From Streptomyces sp. CB02058 (GTDB taxonomy: Bacteria > Actinomycetota > Actinomycetes > Streptomycetales > Streptomycetaceae), in the NCBI RefSeq assembly GCF_001905505.1, contig NZ_LIPG01000003.1, positions 372,001 through 436,000 on the forward strand: a stretch of 64,000 bases of DNA. Reading direction: 5' to 3'. Positions 54,645 through 63,984 of the stretch are shown here, piece after piece (the stretch's first letter is position 1; the number at the start of each line of letters is the position of its first letter). The position numbers and the translations under genes are program-made. Below the pieces are notes generated by a model that was not told the origin of the DNA, did not search any database, and worked only from the letters and a program-made list of their open reading frames with translations.

Positions 54645-55499
54645 TTACTTGACCGAGCCACCGGTGATGCCGGCGGCGATGTACTTCTGGGACAGGACGA
54701 GGAGGACCGCCGCGGGCACGGCGGAGAGCACCGAGGCGGCCATGACCGAACCCCAGTCGCCGACGTGCGCGCCGATGTACTGGTAGATGCCCAGCGTGAT
54801 CGGCTTGACGTCGTCGGTCGTGTTCAGCGTGAGCGCGAACATGAAGTCGCTCCACGCGTACAGGAACGAGAACAGCCCGGCGGTGATCAGCGAGTTGCGG
54901 CTCATCGGCAGGACGACCTGGATGAACGTGCGGATACGGCCCGCGCCGTCCACCTCGGCGGCCTCGATGACCTCACGCGGGATCGACACCATGAACGAGC
55001 GCATCAGCACGATCGCGAAGGGGATGCCGAGAGAGGCGTCCGCCAGCATCAGGCCGAAGTAGGAGTTGACCAGGCCGAGGTCCACGTACGCGCTGTACAG
55101 GGCGTTGGCGATGACGATGCCCGGCACCATCTGGGTGATGAGCGTGCCGAAGACGATCGTCTTGCCGCCGCGCAGGTTGAACTGCGCCAGCCCGTAGGCC
55201 GCCGGAGCGGAGATGGCCAGACAGATGGCCACGGCGCCGAGCGCCACGGCCAGCGAGGTGAGCAGGTTGCCGCCCTGCTCGGTGATCGCCGAGGTGAAGC
55301 CGGAGAAGTCCACGCCCGTCGGGACGGGGCCGACGTCGACCAGGCTCGCGTCCGGCTGCAGCGCGGTGTTGATCATCCAGTACAGCGGGAAGAGCATGAC
55401 CGCGAGGATGAGGAGGCCGAAGACGGTCGCACCCCAGCGGCGCTTGGGCCGGTTGACGGCGGGTGCCGGGGCGGCGGGGTTCTGGATGGTGGTCGCCAT
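54645..55499 (-). CDS. Sugar ABC transporter permease (MalG-type)
   Basis: 284 residues from ATG 55499; GTG 55508 would overlap the previous stop but its ribosome site is too close. Six membrane helices and the EAA coupling loop EVIEAAEVDGAGRIRTFIQVVLP are present. Works with the MalF-type permease and the binding lipoprotein to import oligosaccharides. No ATPase gene is in the operon; Streptomyces systems of this kind share MsiK. Confidence 0.92.
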   Translation of the reverse strand: MATTIQNPAAPAPAVNRPKRRWGATVFGLLILAVMLFPLYWMINTALQPDASLVDVGPVPTGVDFSGFTSAITEQGGNLLTSLAVALGAVAICLAISAPAAYGLAQFNLRGGKTIVFGTLITQMVPGIVIANALYSAYVDLGLVNSYFGLMLADASLGIPFAIVLMRSFMVSIPREVIEAAEVDGAGRIRTFIQVVLPMSRNSLITAGLFSFLYAWSDFMFALTLNTTDDVKPITLGIYQYIGAHVGDWGSVMAASVLSAVPAAVLLVLSQKYIAAGITGGSVK

Positions 55500-55504
55500 G
55501 CCGG

Positions 55505-56476
55505 TCACTTCCCCTCGTTGCGGTTGACCCGCAGGTAGAACACCGCGAAGACGGCGGAGATCAGGATCAGGATGTTGCCGACCACGGCACCGGCCCCGAA
55601 GTCCATCTGGACGAAGGAGTTCTGGTACGTGAGCGTGCCGAGCGTCTGGGTGGAGTCGGCGGGACCGCCGTCGGTGAGGGCGAGGACCAGGTCGAGGATC
55701 TTGACCGTGGACATGAAGCCGAGCACCAGCACCACGGTGATGACGGGCTTGAGCATGGGCAGGGTGACCGAGCGGAACGTACGCCAGGCGGACGCGCCGT
55801 CGAGCGCGGCGGCCTCGTTCAGCTCCTTGGGGACCTCCTGGAGGCCGCCGTAGAGGATCACCATGTTGAACGGGATGCCGATCCAGATGTTCACCAGGAT
55901 CACCGAGATCAGCGCCATGCTGGTGCTCGTCAGCCAGGGCGTGTCACCGGGGAGTCCGATGGTGCCGAGGAAGGAGTTGAGCACACCCGTGTCCTGGTCG
56001 AAGATGCGCCGCCAGACGATGCCGGAGACGACCATGGGGACCAGCCACGGCAGCAGGATGAGCGAGCGCAGGATCCCGTTCAGCGGGAAGCGGCGGGTGA
56101 AGAAGACGGCGAGCGCCAGACCGATGCAGAACTGGCCGAGCAGCGATCCGACGGTGAAGAGGATCGTCTGCCACAGGGCCTTGCCGAACAGCCCGTCGCT
56201 GAAGACGTTGTTCCAGTTGTCCAGGCCGTTGAACGGCGCCTCGCCGGTGAAGAAGGTGGACGGCGAGTAGTCCTCGAAGCTCATCACGATGTTGCGGACG
56301 AGCGGGTAGCCGAAGAACAGCGCCATGAAGATCACGGCGGGGGCGATGAAGCCCCACTGCGCGAGCGTCCTGCGGCGCTTGGCGCTCCGCGGGTTCACGG
56401 GCTTCTTGACCGCTCCGGCGTCGGCGGCCTTGGCGTCGGCCGGCAGCGCGGCGGCTGAGGCTGTGGTGGATGACAT
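55505..56476 (-). CDS. Sugar ABC transporter permease (MalF-type)
   Basis: 323 residues from ATG 56476. N-terminal cytoplasmic segment, six helices and the EAA loop ELNEAAALDGASAWRTFRSVTLP. Partner of the MalG-type permease, with the binding protein encoded just upstream. Family 1 carbohydrate importer. Confidence 0.92.
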   Translation of the reverse strand: MSSTTASAAALPADAKAADAGAVKKPVNPRSAKRRRTLAQWGFIAPAVIFMALFFGYPLVRNIVMSFEDYSPSTFFTGEAPFNGLDNWNNVFSDGLFGKALWQTILFTVGSLLGQFCIGLALAVFFTRRFPLNGILRSLILLPWLVPMVVSGIVWRRIFDQDTGVLNSFLGTIGLPGDTPWLTSTSMALISVILVNIWIGIPFNMVILYGGLQEVPKELNEAAALDGASAWRTFRSVTLPMLKPVITVVLVLGFMSTVKILDLVLALTDGGPADSTQTLGTLTYQNSFVQMDFGAGAVVGNILILISAVFAVFYLRVNRNEGK

Positions 56477-56487
56477 GGTTCGTTACC

Positions 56488-57750
56488 TCAGTTCCCGCTC
56501 GTGACCTGCTGCTGGGCACGCTTCAGAGCGGCCTCGCTGGACTCGCCGGTGAGAGCGGACTGGAAGGCGCTCTGGAGGGCGAGCGAAACGGACGACCACT
56601 GCGCGCCGACCTTGGCGGTACGGGAACGGGCGGTGGCGACCTGGTCGGCCAGCGCCGCCAGCTCGGGGGTCTTCTTCCGCCAGATGTCGGCCGCCTTGGT
56701 GTTGGCCGGGACCATCCAGCTGTTGATGGCGTAGGAGATCTCCTCCTGCTCGCCCGACATACAGCCGATGATCTTGGCGGCCATCTTCTCGCGCTCGGTG
56801 TCACCGGTGTTGGGCACGGTCAGCACGCCACCGCCCAGCGGTCCGACCGAGTCGTCCCCGGCCTCGGGGACGGGGATCTCGGCGATGCCCCAGTTGAGCC
56901 CCTTCTTGGAGTTCAGGGTCTCGACCTGCCACGGGCCGTTGATCATCATGGCGGCGTTGCCGGCCATGAACTGGTCGTTCACATCGGCCTGGGTCCAGTT
57001 GACCGTGGACTTGGAGAGCGAGCCGTCCTTCAGCAGGGCCTTCCAGTAGTCCAGCGCCTCCGCGACCTCGGGGCTGTCGAGCTTGGTCTCGTCACCGCCG
57101 TTGGACCACATGAAGGGGGTGAACTGGAAGACGCCGTCCTCCGCGCCGCCCGCGCTGAGCGCCAGGCCGTACCGCTTGCCCTGGGTCAGCTTCTTCGCGG
57201 TCGACTGCATCTCGGCCCAGGTGGTGGGAACCTCCAGGCCGGCCTTGTCGAGGGTGTCCTTGTTGTAGAACAGCGCCAGGGTGTTCACCGTGCGCGCGGC
57301 CCCGTAGTACTCCCCGTCGAACGAACCGAAGTCGACGATCCCCTCGGGGATGTCCGTCGTGGTCAGCCCGAGGTCCTTCAGCGGGATCAGGCCGCCGGCC
57401 TCGGCGAACGTCGGCATCTCGGAGGCGTCCAGCTGCAGGACGTCCGGCAGCGACTTCGAGGACGCCATGCGCAGCGCCTTCGTCATCAGCTGCGCGGCCG
57501 GCACGCTCTGCTGCTCGATGGTGACCCCGAGCTCCTTGCTGCAGCGCTTCAGGGTGTCGCCGTCCCAGCGGTGGTACGACTCGTCAGTCGAGGAGTTCAT
57601 GACGGTGTAGACGTCCTCGTCCCGCTGCTGGCCGCACCCCGAGAGAACGGTGCCTGCGACGATCGCGGAGACGACGGTGAGGGGGACGACGATCCGCCTG
57701 GTACGGCGGCTGCGGCGTCGGATCCGTCCGTCCGGGGAGGGTTCTGTCAC
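56488..57750 (-). CDS. Extracellular sugar-binding lipoprotein
   Basis: 420 residues from GTG 57750 (AAGGG upstream). Basic N-terminus, hydrophobic core and lipobox VLSGC. It is a family 1 solute-binding protein (YGLALSAGG ... NGPWQVETLN). It binds the oligosaccharide outside the cell for the two permeases. A LacI-type palindrome at 57793-57806 lies between it and xylA, so it is probably repressed without substrate. The ligand cannot be read from sequence; xyloglucan or cello-oligosaccharides are suggested by the neighbours. Confidence 0.92.
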   Translation of the reverse strand: MTEPSPDGRIRRRSRRTRRIVVPLTVVSAIVAGTVLSGCGQQRDEDVYTVMNSSTDESYHRWDGDTLKRCSKELGVTIEQQSVPAAQLMTKALRMASSKSLPDVLQLDASEMPTFAEAGGLIPLKDLGLTTTDIPEGIVDFGSFDGEYYGAARTVNTLALFYNKDTLDKAGLEVPTTWAEMQSTAKKLTQGKRYGLALSAGGAEDGVFQFTPFMWSNGGDETKLDSPEVAEALDYWKALLKDGSLSKSTVNWTQADVNDQFMAGNAAMMINGPWQVETLNSKKGLNWGIAEIPVPEAGDDSVGPLGGGVLTVPNTGDTEREKMAAKIIGCMSGEQEEISYAINSWMVPANTKAADIWRKKTPELAALADQVATARSRTAKVGAQWSSVSLALQSAFQSALTGESSEAALKRAQQQVTSGN

Positions 57751-57792
57751 GGTGGTGCCCTTGCGTGAGAGGGGGTTGCCGGGCCGGGCCCA

Positions 57793-57806
57793 TGGGAACG
57801 CTCCCA
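57793..57806 (-). promoter_or_regulatory. CebR-like LacI-family operator
   Basis: TGGGAACGCTCCCA differs by one base from the CebR box TGGGAGCGCTCCCA that controls cellobiose uptake genes in Streptomyces. It lies 43 bases before the binding-protein start. Confidence 0.7.
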
Positions 57807-57903
57807 CGGGCTGGGAGTCAAGCCCCTTCGCGAATCCGGCGGTCTCGCGACGGGGGAGATCCGGGGTGGCCGGCCATGTGCTGCCGCCCACCCCGGGGGT
57901 GGG

Positions 57904-59073
57904 TCAGCGGACGCCGAGGAGGTGTTCCATGGCGAGCTGGTCGAGGGCTTCGAAGGCCATGGAGCGTTCGGCGGCGGTGGTGGCGTCGAAGTCCTCGTAG
58001 GCGGACCTGTCGGCGAGGAGGCCCTTGAGGCCGTCCTCGGCCGTGGGCCGGGCGAGGTCGTCGAGGCGGGAGGCGGTCAGGGCCTCCTGGACGGCGGGGT
58101 CGGCCCGGAAGGCCAGGGCGCGCTCCTTGAGGATGAGGTAGTTGCGCATGCAGTTCTTCGCGGACTCCCAGACCCCGTCGATGCCGTCGGTGCGCACCGG
58201 CTTGAAGTCGAAGTGGAGGCTGCCGGTGTAGTCGGAGGACTCCAGGAGGTCGACGAGCCAGAACGCCTGGCGCAGGTCGCCGGCGCCGAAGCGGAAGTCC
58301 TGGTCGTACTTGATGCCGGACTGGCCGTTGAGGTCGATGTGGAAGAGCTTGCCCGCCCACAGGGCCTGGGCGATGCCGTGGGGGAAGTTCAGCCCGGCCA
58401 TCTGCTCGTGGCCGGTCTCCGGGTTCACCCCGACCAGCTCGGGGCGCTCCAGGCGCTCGATGAACGCCAGCGCGTGCCCGATCGTCGGCAGGAGGATGTC
58501 GCCGCGGGGCTCGTTGGGCTTGGGCTCGATCGCGAAGCGCAGGTCGTAGCCCTGCTCGGTGACGTAGTCGCCCAGCAGGTCGAAGGCCTCCTTCATCCGG
58601 TCCAGCGCGACGCGGACGTCCTTCGCGCCACCGGACTCCGCGCCCTCGCGCCCGCCCCAGGCGACGTAGGTGGTGGCGCCGAGCTCCGCGGCCAGGTCGA
58701 TGTTGCGCATCACCTTGCGCAGCGCGAAACGCCGCACGTCGCGGTCGTTCGCGGTGAACCCGCCGTCCTTGAACACCGGGTGCGTGAACAGGTTCGTCGT
58801 GGCCATCGGGACCTTCATCCCGGTCCGCCCCAGCGCGTCCTTGAACCGGCCGATCAGCCGCTCCCGCTCCGCCTCCGACGACCCGAACGGGATCAGATCG
58901 TCGTCGTGGAACGTCACACCGTGCGCCCCCAGCTCCGCGAGCCGCTCCACCGACTCGACCGGGTCCAGCGCGGGACGCGTCGCGTCACCGAACGGGTCAT
59001 TGCCACGCCAGCCCACGGTCCACAGACCGAAGGTGAACCTGTCCGAAGGAGTGGGATTGAAGCGGTCCGACAT
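57904..59073 (-). CDS. xylA: Xylose isomerase
   Basis: 389 residues from ATG 59073 (AGAGG upstream). It interconverts D-xylose and D-xylulose (and glucose/fructose) with two metal ions. [12 protein letters not shown] carries the catalytic His-Asp, and [16 protein letters not shown] and [13 protein letters not shown] hold metal ligands. The length is that of actinobacterial class I enzymes. Divergent from the alpha-xylosidase; no xylulokinase gene is visible in the window. Confidence 0.97.
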   Translation of the reverse strand: MSDRFNPTPSDRFTFGLWTVGWRGNDPFGDATRPALDPVESVERLAELGAHGVTFHDDDLIPFGSSEAERERLIGRFKDALGRTGMKVPMATTNLFTHPVFKDGGFTANDRDVRRFALRKVMRNIDLAAELGATTYVAWGGREGAESGGAKDVRVALDRMKEAFDLLGDYVTEQGYDLRFAIEPKPNEPRGDILLPTIGHALAFIERLERPELVGVNPETGHEQMAGLNFPHGIAQALWAGKLFHIDLNGQSGIKYDQDFRFGAGDLRQAFWLVDLLESSDYTGSLHFDFKPVRTDGIDGVWESAKNCMRNYLILKERALAFRADPAVQEALTASRLDDLARPTAEDGLKGLLADRSAYEDFDATTAAERSMAFEALDQLAMEHLLGVR

Positions 59074-59399
59074 TGCACAGCCTCTTGTCGACGTCAGGCC
59101 CGGATGACAGCTCTGCCGGACCGGCCAATTTGTTTGCTTGCAGTACTAATACTCCATCCGGTCGAGGGTTTCTAGACCGTTTCCGTCACGTGTCGGTTAC
59201 GTGGCGCCAACATGGCAGATCGGAGGCGCTGTGCCATGGTTCGGTTTCTCGGGCAATCCGGTAATTCCTGTTACCTACCTCCCTTCTCGGGCACATTTGT
59301 TTTGTGTACGATCAAAATCAAGAGGACCCGCAGCCGCGCTCGCCGCAGGCGCCCTGATGTTCCGCCCCAGCACCTCCTGATCGGCTAAGGACCACCCCC
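59074..59399. promoter_or_regulatory. Divergent promoter region of xylA and alpha-xylosidase
   Basis: 326 bases, relatively AT-rich. TTTTG-N8-CAAAA is an inverted repeat at 59300-59317 before the alpha-xylosidase. TTTGTTT elements occur at about 59128 and 59296. These are candidate sites for the ROK (xylose-responsive) regulator. Confidence 0.45.
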
Positions 59400-61634
59400 A
59401 TGAAGTTCACCGACGGCTTCTGGCAGATGCGCAGTGGTGTGCACGCCTCCTACGCCACCGAAGTCCGCGACATCCGCCTCGAGGACGACCGCCTCGCCGC
59501 CTACGCCGCCGTCAAGCGCGTCGAGCGCCGCGGCGACACGCTGAACGCTCCGCTGATCACCGTGGAGGCGCACGCCCCGGCCGAGGGCGTCATCGCCGTA
59601 CGCCTCACCCATCACGCGGGCAAGCGCCGCAAGGGCCCCGACTTCGAGATGCCGGGGGCCGTCGCGGGGTCCGCCGCCACCACCCGCACCGAGGGCACCA
59701 CCGCCGAACTGACCAGCGGCCCGCTCACCCTGCGGCTCCCCACCGAGGGCGCCTTCGGCCTGGAGTTCCTCGACGGGGACGGCCGGGTCCTGACCTCGGC
59801 CGGCCGCAAGGGCAGCGCCTTCGCCACCGTCGACGGCAGCCACCACATGTTCGCCCAGCTCGCCATCGGCGTGGGCGAGACGGTCCACGGCCTCGGTGAG
59901 CGCTTCACGCCGTACGTGAAGAACGGACAGGTCGTCGACATGTGGCAGGCGGACGGCGGCACCAGCAGCGAACAGGCGTACAAGAACGTCCCGTTCTACC
60001 TCTCCTCGCGCGGCTACGGCGTCTTCGTCAACCACCCCGGCAAGGTCTCCTTCGAGGTGGGCTCCGAGGCCGTCGGCCAGGTGCAGTTCAGCGTCGAGGA
60101 CCAGACCCTGGAGTACTTCGTCGTCGCGGGCCCCACGCCCAAGGAGGTCCTGTCCCGCTACGCCTCCCTCACCGGCCTCCCGGCGCTCCCCCCGGCCTGG
60201 TCGTTCGGCCTCTGGCTGACCACGTCCTTCACCACCTCGTACGACGAGACGACGGTCAACTCCTTCGTCGACGGCATGGCCGAGCGCGGCATCCCGCTCA
60301 GCGTCTTCCACTTCGACTGCTTCTGGATGCGCGAGTACCAGTGGTGCGACTTCGAGTGGGACCCGGCCGTCTTCCCCGACCCCGAGGGCATGATCGCCCG
60401 GCTCAAGGCCAAGGGTCTGAAGATCTGCGTCTGGATCAACCCGTACATCGGGCAGAAGAGCGCCCTGTACGAAGAGGGCGCCGAGAAGGGGTACTTCGTC
60501 CGGACGGCGGACGGTGACATCTGGCAGTGGGACAAGTGGCAGGCCGGCATGGCGCTGGTCGACTTCACCAACCCCGAGGCCACCGCCTGGTACCAGGGCA
60601 AGCTCAAGGTGCTCCTGGACCAGGGCGTCGACGGCTTCAAGACCGACTTCGGCGAGCGCATCCCCACCGACGTCGTCTGGCACGACGGCTCCGACACGGA
60701 GCGCATGCACAACTACTACACGCACCTCTACAACAAGGCCGTCTTCGAGGTCCTGGAGACGGAGCGCGGCGCGGGCGAGGCCGTCCTCTTCGCCCGCTCG
60801 GCCACCGCGGGCGGCCAGCAGTACCCGGTCCACTGGGGCGGCGACTGCTGGTCCTCCTTCGAGGCCATGGCGGAGTCCCTGCGCGGCGGCCTCTCGCTCT
60901 CCCTGTCCGGCTTCGGTTTCTGGAGCCATGACATCGGCGGCTTCGAGGGCACCCCCGACCCGGCGGTCTTCAAGCGCTGGCTCGCCTTCGGCCTGCTCTC
61001 CTCGCACAGCCGGCTGCACGGCTCGTCGTCGTACCGCGTGCCGTGGGAGTTCGGCGACGAGGCGGTCGACGTGGCCCGGCAGTTCACCCGGCTCAAGCAC
61101 CGCCTCATGCCGTACATCTACGGCGCCGCCGTCGAGGCCCACCGCACCGGTGTCCCCACGATGCGCCCGCTGCTGCTGGAGTTCCCCCAGGACCCGACCG
61201 CCCGCACGGTCGACCGCGAGTACCTGCTCGGCCCGGACCTCCTCGTCGCGCCCGTCTTCACCGAGGACGGCCAGGTCGAGTACTACGTGCCCGAGGGCAC
61301 CTGGACCCACCTGCTGACGGGCGAGACGGTGACCGGACCGGCCTGGCGCCAGGAGACGCACGGCTTCGACAGCCTGCCCCTGCTGGTCCGCCAGGGCGCG
61401 GTGCTCGCCCTGGGCGCGGACGAGTCCCGTCCCGACGGCGAGTGGCTCGACAACCTCGAACTCCGCGTGTTCGCCCCGGCGGGCACGGGCGACTTCACCC
61501 GCACGGTGACCGTCCCCGACCACACGGGCGCGGTGGCCGCGACGTACGAGGTGGTCCGCGAGGGCGGCGAGATCCGTGTCACGACGGACACCGACCGCCC
61601 GTACACGGTCACGGTCGTGGGCGAGTCCGCCTGA
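59400..61634 (+). CDS. yicI: GH31 alpha-xylosidase (YicI-type)
   Basis: 744 residues from ATG 59400 (AAGGA upstream); no signal, cytoplasmic. The catalytic residues fall exactly at the Escherichia coli YicI positions: nucleophile Asp416 in GFKTDFGERIPTD and acid/base Asp482 in HWGGDCWSSFEAM. SVFHFDCFWM and IWINPYI-like segments shape the pocket. It releases xylose from isoprimeverose or xyloglucan oligosaccharides. With xylA divergent and the ABC/GH1 operon beside it, it supports xyloglucan-derived sugar use. A terminator follows. Confidence 0.95.
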   Translation: MKFTDGFWQMRSGVHASYATEVRDIRLEDDRLAAYAAVKRVERRGDTLNAPLITVEAHAPAEGVIAVRLTHHAGKRRKGPDFEMPGAVAGSAATTRTEGTTAELTSGPLTLRLPTEGAFGLEFLDGDGRVLTSAGRKGSAFATVDGSHHMFAQLAIGVGETVHGLGERFTPYVKNGQVVDMWQADGGTSSEQAYKNVPFYLSSRGYGVFVNHPGKVSFEVGSEAVGQVQFSVEDQTLEYFVVAGPTPKEVLSRYASLTGLPALPPAWSFGLWLTTSFTTSYDETTVNSFVDGMAERGIPLSVFHFDCFWMREYQWCDFEWDPAVFPDPEGMIARLKAKGLKICVWINPYIGQKSALYEEGAEKGYFVRTADGDIWQWDKWQAGMALVDFTNPEATAWYQGKLKVLLDQGVDGFKTDFGERIPTDVVWHDGSDTERMHNYYTHLYNKAVFEVLETERGAGEAVLFARSATAGGQQYPVHWGGDCWSSFEAMAESLRGGLSLSLSGFGFWSHDIGGFEGTPDPAVFKRWLAFGLLSSHSRLHGSSSYRVPWEFGDEAVDVARQFTRLKHRLMPYIYGAAVEAHRTGVPTMRPLLLEFPQDPTARTVDREYLLGPDLLVAPVFTEDGQVEYYVPEGTWTHLLTGETVTGPAWRQETHGFDSLPLLVRQGAVLALGADESRPDGEWLDNLELRVFAPAGTGDFTRTVTVPDHTGAVAATYEVVREGGEIRVTTDTDRPYTVTVVGESA

Positions 61635-61657
61635 CGGCAGCCGACCGCCGATCCTCC

Positions 61658-61706
61658 CGGCCCGGCATCCGGAACCGCCCTTCGCGGCGGCCCGGATGCC
61701 GGGCCG
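61658..61706 (+). terminator. Terminator after alpha-xylosidase
   Basis: Perfect 15-bp stem (61658-61672 and 61692-61706) followed by TTCGTCTT, 23 bases past the stop. Confidence 0.85.
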
Positions 61707-61850
61707 TTCGTCTTCCCGTCACCCTCGGTTCCCGCTCCGGGAGTGAGGATGTGGTGTACACGACCGAATCGCTTCCGCCCGTGCGGGCCCTGCGGAACAA
61801 TCGGGGCAGCACCGGGCCGTAGTGCGCCCGGCGAATTCGGGGGAGTTCGC

Positions 61851-62510
61851 GTGGCTGACACGCAGCATGTTGTACGGCCTGACGGTGAATCACGGCCGAC
61901 GGGGGCGAAGCCCGCGACAGGAGCGAGAGGACCGGGCGGGCGTGCCGCCCGTGCCGCCGCGGGGGTCGCGGCACTGGTCGTCGTCGCGGTGGTGCTGAGC
62001 GGGTGCGGACGGTCCGGCCACCGCTCGCCGTTCCGGCCGGGCATCCCGGACAGCGGGTCGGCGGCCGACGGCTGGACGGCCTCCGCCGAGACCACGGACC
62101 CCGCCGACCCGTACACCGACGAACCGGACGCGCCGGGTGACGGCGGCGATCTGGAAACGCCGGTCACGCGGGAACCGGAGATCGAGCCCGAGCCGGCCCC
62201 GCCGCCCCGGCCGCCGGACCGCTACGGCGCCATAGCCGTCGGCCGGGACGGCAGCAACGGCGAATCCTGGGACTACAACACCCGGGCCGCCGCCGAACAG
62301 GGCGCGCTGCGACGGTGCCCCGGCTCCGGCTGCAAGATCCTCACGTCCTTCAGCAACAGCTGCGGCGCCGTCGTGTACAACTCCTCGGCCAACCGCTACT
62401 GGGGCGGCAACGGCGCCACCCGGGCCAAGGCGGAGGCGGACGCGCGGTCGCGGGCGGGCGGAGGGCGCGTGATCGCCTGGGCCTGCACCACGCGGTACGA
62501 CACCGACTGA
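61851..62510 (+). CDS. DUF4189-domain lipoprotein
   Basis: 219 residues from GTG 61851 (GGGGAG upstream). N-terminal hydrophobic helix ending in the lipobox VVLSGC, a Pro/Asp/Glu-rich linker (about 70-120), then a DUF4189 domain: YGAIAVGRDGSNGESWDYNTRAAAEQGALRRC with paired cysteines (CPGSGCKI, NSCGAVVY, AWACTTRY). DUF4189 proteins are secreted, disulfide-bonded and of unknown function. Not obviously linked to its neighbours. Confidence 0.82.
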   Translation: MADTQHVVRPDGESRPTGAKPATGARGPGGRAARAAAGVAALVVVAVVLSGCGRSGHRSPFRPGIPDSGSAADGWTASAETTDPADPYTDEPDAPGDGGDLETPVTREPEIEPEPAPPPRPPDRYGAIAVGRDGSNGESWDYNTRAAAEQGALRRCPGSGCKILTSFSNSCGAVVYNSSANRYWGGNGATRAKAEADARSRAGGGRVIAWACTTRYDTD

Positions 62511-62651
62511 GGGTCACCGGGGCGCTCCGCCGTACGGAGTCCACCCCGGGGCGAGCCGCTCCGCGCCGGGCCGGCGGAATGCGATCGTGGGCCGTCGGGT
62601 TGGCACCAGCGGCACATATGTACGAGCACGGCGCAGAGAGCGGAAGCACCC

Positions 62652-63278
62652 ATGGGCGAGTTGATCCTGATCCGGCACGGCGAGACCGAGTGGTCCCGGT
62701 CCGGGCAGCACACGAGCTGGACCGACCTGCCGCTGACCGAGCTCGGTGAGCGGCAGGCCCGCGCCCTCGTGCCGCTGCTCGCGGAGCGCGAGATCGGGCT
62801 CACCCTGGTCAGCCCCTATCTCCGCGCCCGCCGCACCGCCGAGCTCGCGGGCCTGACCGCGCCCCGCGAGACACCGGACCTCCGGGAGTGGGACTACGGG
62901 GCGTACGAGGGCGTGACCACGGTCGACATCCGCCGCACCCGCCCCGACTGGAACCTCTGGACCGACGGCGTCGCCCCCGGCCCCGAGGAGCACCCGGGGG
63001 AGAGCCCGGAGGAGGTGGGTGCCCGCGCGGACCGGATTCTGCTGGAGGTCCGGGCGGCGTCGTCCCGGCTCGGCGACGCCGACATCGCCCTCGTGGCGCA
63101 CTCGCACTTCCTGCGCGTGCTCACCGCGCGCTACCTCCGGCTGACCCCCGCGAGCGGCGAGCTCTTCCAGCTCGCCACGGGCGCCGTCTCACGCCTCGGC
63201 ACGGAACACGGGAAGCCGGTCGTGACGGCCCTGAATCTGGCGATCCCGAAGGGGCTCTTCGACGCGGTCGGCTGCTGA
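62652..63278 (+). CDS. Histidine-phosphatase-superfamily protein
   Basis: 208 residues from ATG 62652 (GGAAG upstream). The catalytic motif LIRHGETEW (His9) and the second His in LVAHSHFLRVL are complete, so it is a phosphohistidine-type phosphatase or mutase-like enzyme. Actinobacterial members are often called acid phosphatase; the substrate is unknown. Separate from the phosphoglycerate-mutase homologue at 18376, which is a different, metal-dependent family. Confidence 0.92.
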   Translation: MGELILIRHGETEWSRSGQHTSWTDLPLTELGERQARALVPLLAEREIGLTLVSPYLRARRTAELAGLTAPRETPDLREWDYGAYEGVTTVDIRRTRPDWNLWTDGVAPGPEEHPGESPEEVGARADRILLEVRAASSRLGDADIALVAHSHFLRVLTARYLRLTPASGELFQLATGAVSRLGTEHGKPVVTALNLAIPKGLFDAVGC

Positions 63279-63360
63279 GGCCGGTACGTGACCTAGGCGC
63301 GTCCCGCACTCGGACGGGCACAGTCCGACGGCCAGGCTCGCGGCCGGCGCCTAGGCTTCC

Positions 63361-63984
63361 TCAGCCGCGCAGTCTGGCCGACTGCATCGCCGTCAGGCGG
63401 CGGACGAAGAGGAAGGTGATGACGACAGCGGGCAGGGCCAGCGCATGGGCGGTGAAGGCGGACCAGTAGAGCACGCCGAAGTCGTAGTCCAGCTCTGTCA
63501 CGTACTTGAGTGTGCCTCCGCTGTCCTCGTACGTGCGGTGCTCGGTCGAGCCGTGGACCAGGCCCCACCAGGGAGTCCAGACGAGGGGCCAGGTCAGCAG
63601 GGTGACCAGCCACGTCACCCACCAGGTGTGCAGCAGACCGCCCGGGGCCGGAGTCCTGCCGTTGCCGGACGGGCTTGAGGCATGCCAGATGTCGTCGGCG
63701 ATCTGCTTGGGCAGGAAGAGGTTGCCGATGGGGATGAACCAGCTGGTGACGGCGGTCGGGGGGCGGTGGCGCAGGCGTCCCGGCGCGAATCTGTCGGCGA
63801 AGGCGCGCACGCGGGCGAACCAGAGTACCCAGCTCGTCACCAGCCCCACACCGAAGATCAGTTGGGCGGCGAACAACCCGATGAAGATGTCCTCGTGGTC
63901 GCCGTATTTGGGGTCATACAGATATGGATAGCCATCGGGCGACGAGTCGTAATCTCCGTACAGGTCGTCCGAGGCGACGCCCAT
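63361..63984 (-). CDS. DUF4328 membrane protein (5' end may lie outside window)
   Basis: 207 residues if ATG 63984 is the start; no in-frame stop precedes it within the window, so it may begin further upstream. Four or more membrane helices. FAPGRLRHRPPTAVTSWFIPIGNLFLPKQIADDIW is the DUF4328 signature (R-H, W-F-x-P-x-x-N-L-x-x-P). Function unknown. Typical small-unit gene of Streptomyces. Confidence 0.8.
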   Translation of the reverse strand: MGVASDDLYGDYDSSPDGYPYLYDPKYGDHEDIFIGLFAAQLIFGVGLVTSWVLWFARVRAFADRFAPGRLRHRPPTAVTSWFIPIGNLFLPKQIADDIWHASSPSGNGRTPAPGGLLHTWWVTWLVTLLTWPLVWTPWWGLVHGSTEHRTYEDSGGTLKYVTELDYDFGVLYWSAFTAHALALPAVVITFLFVRRLTAMQSARLRG

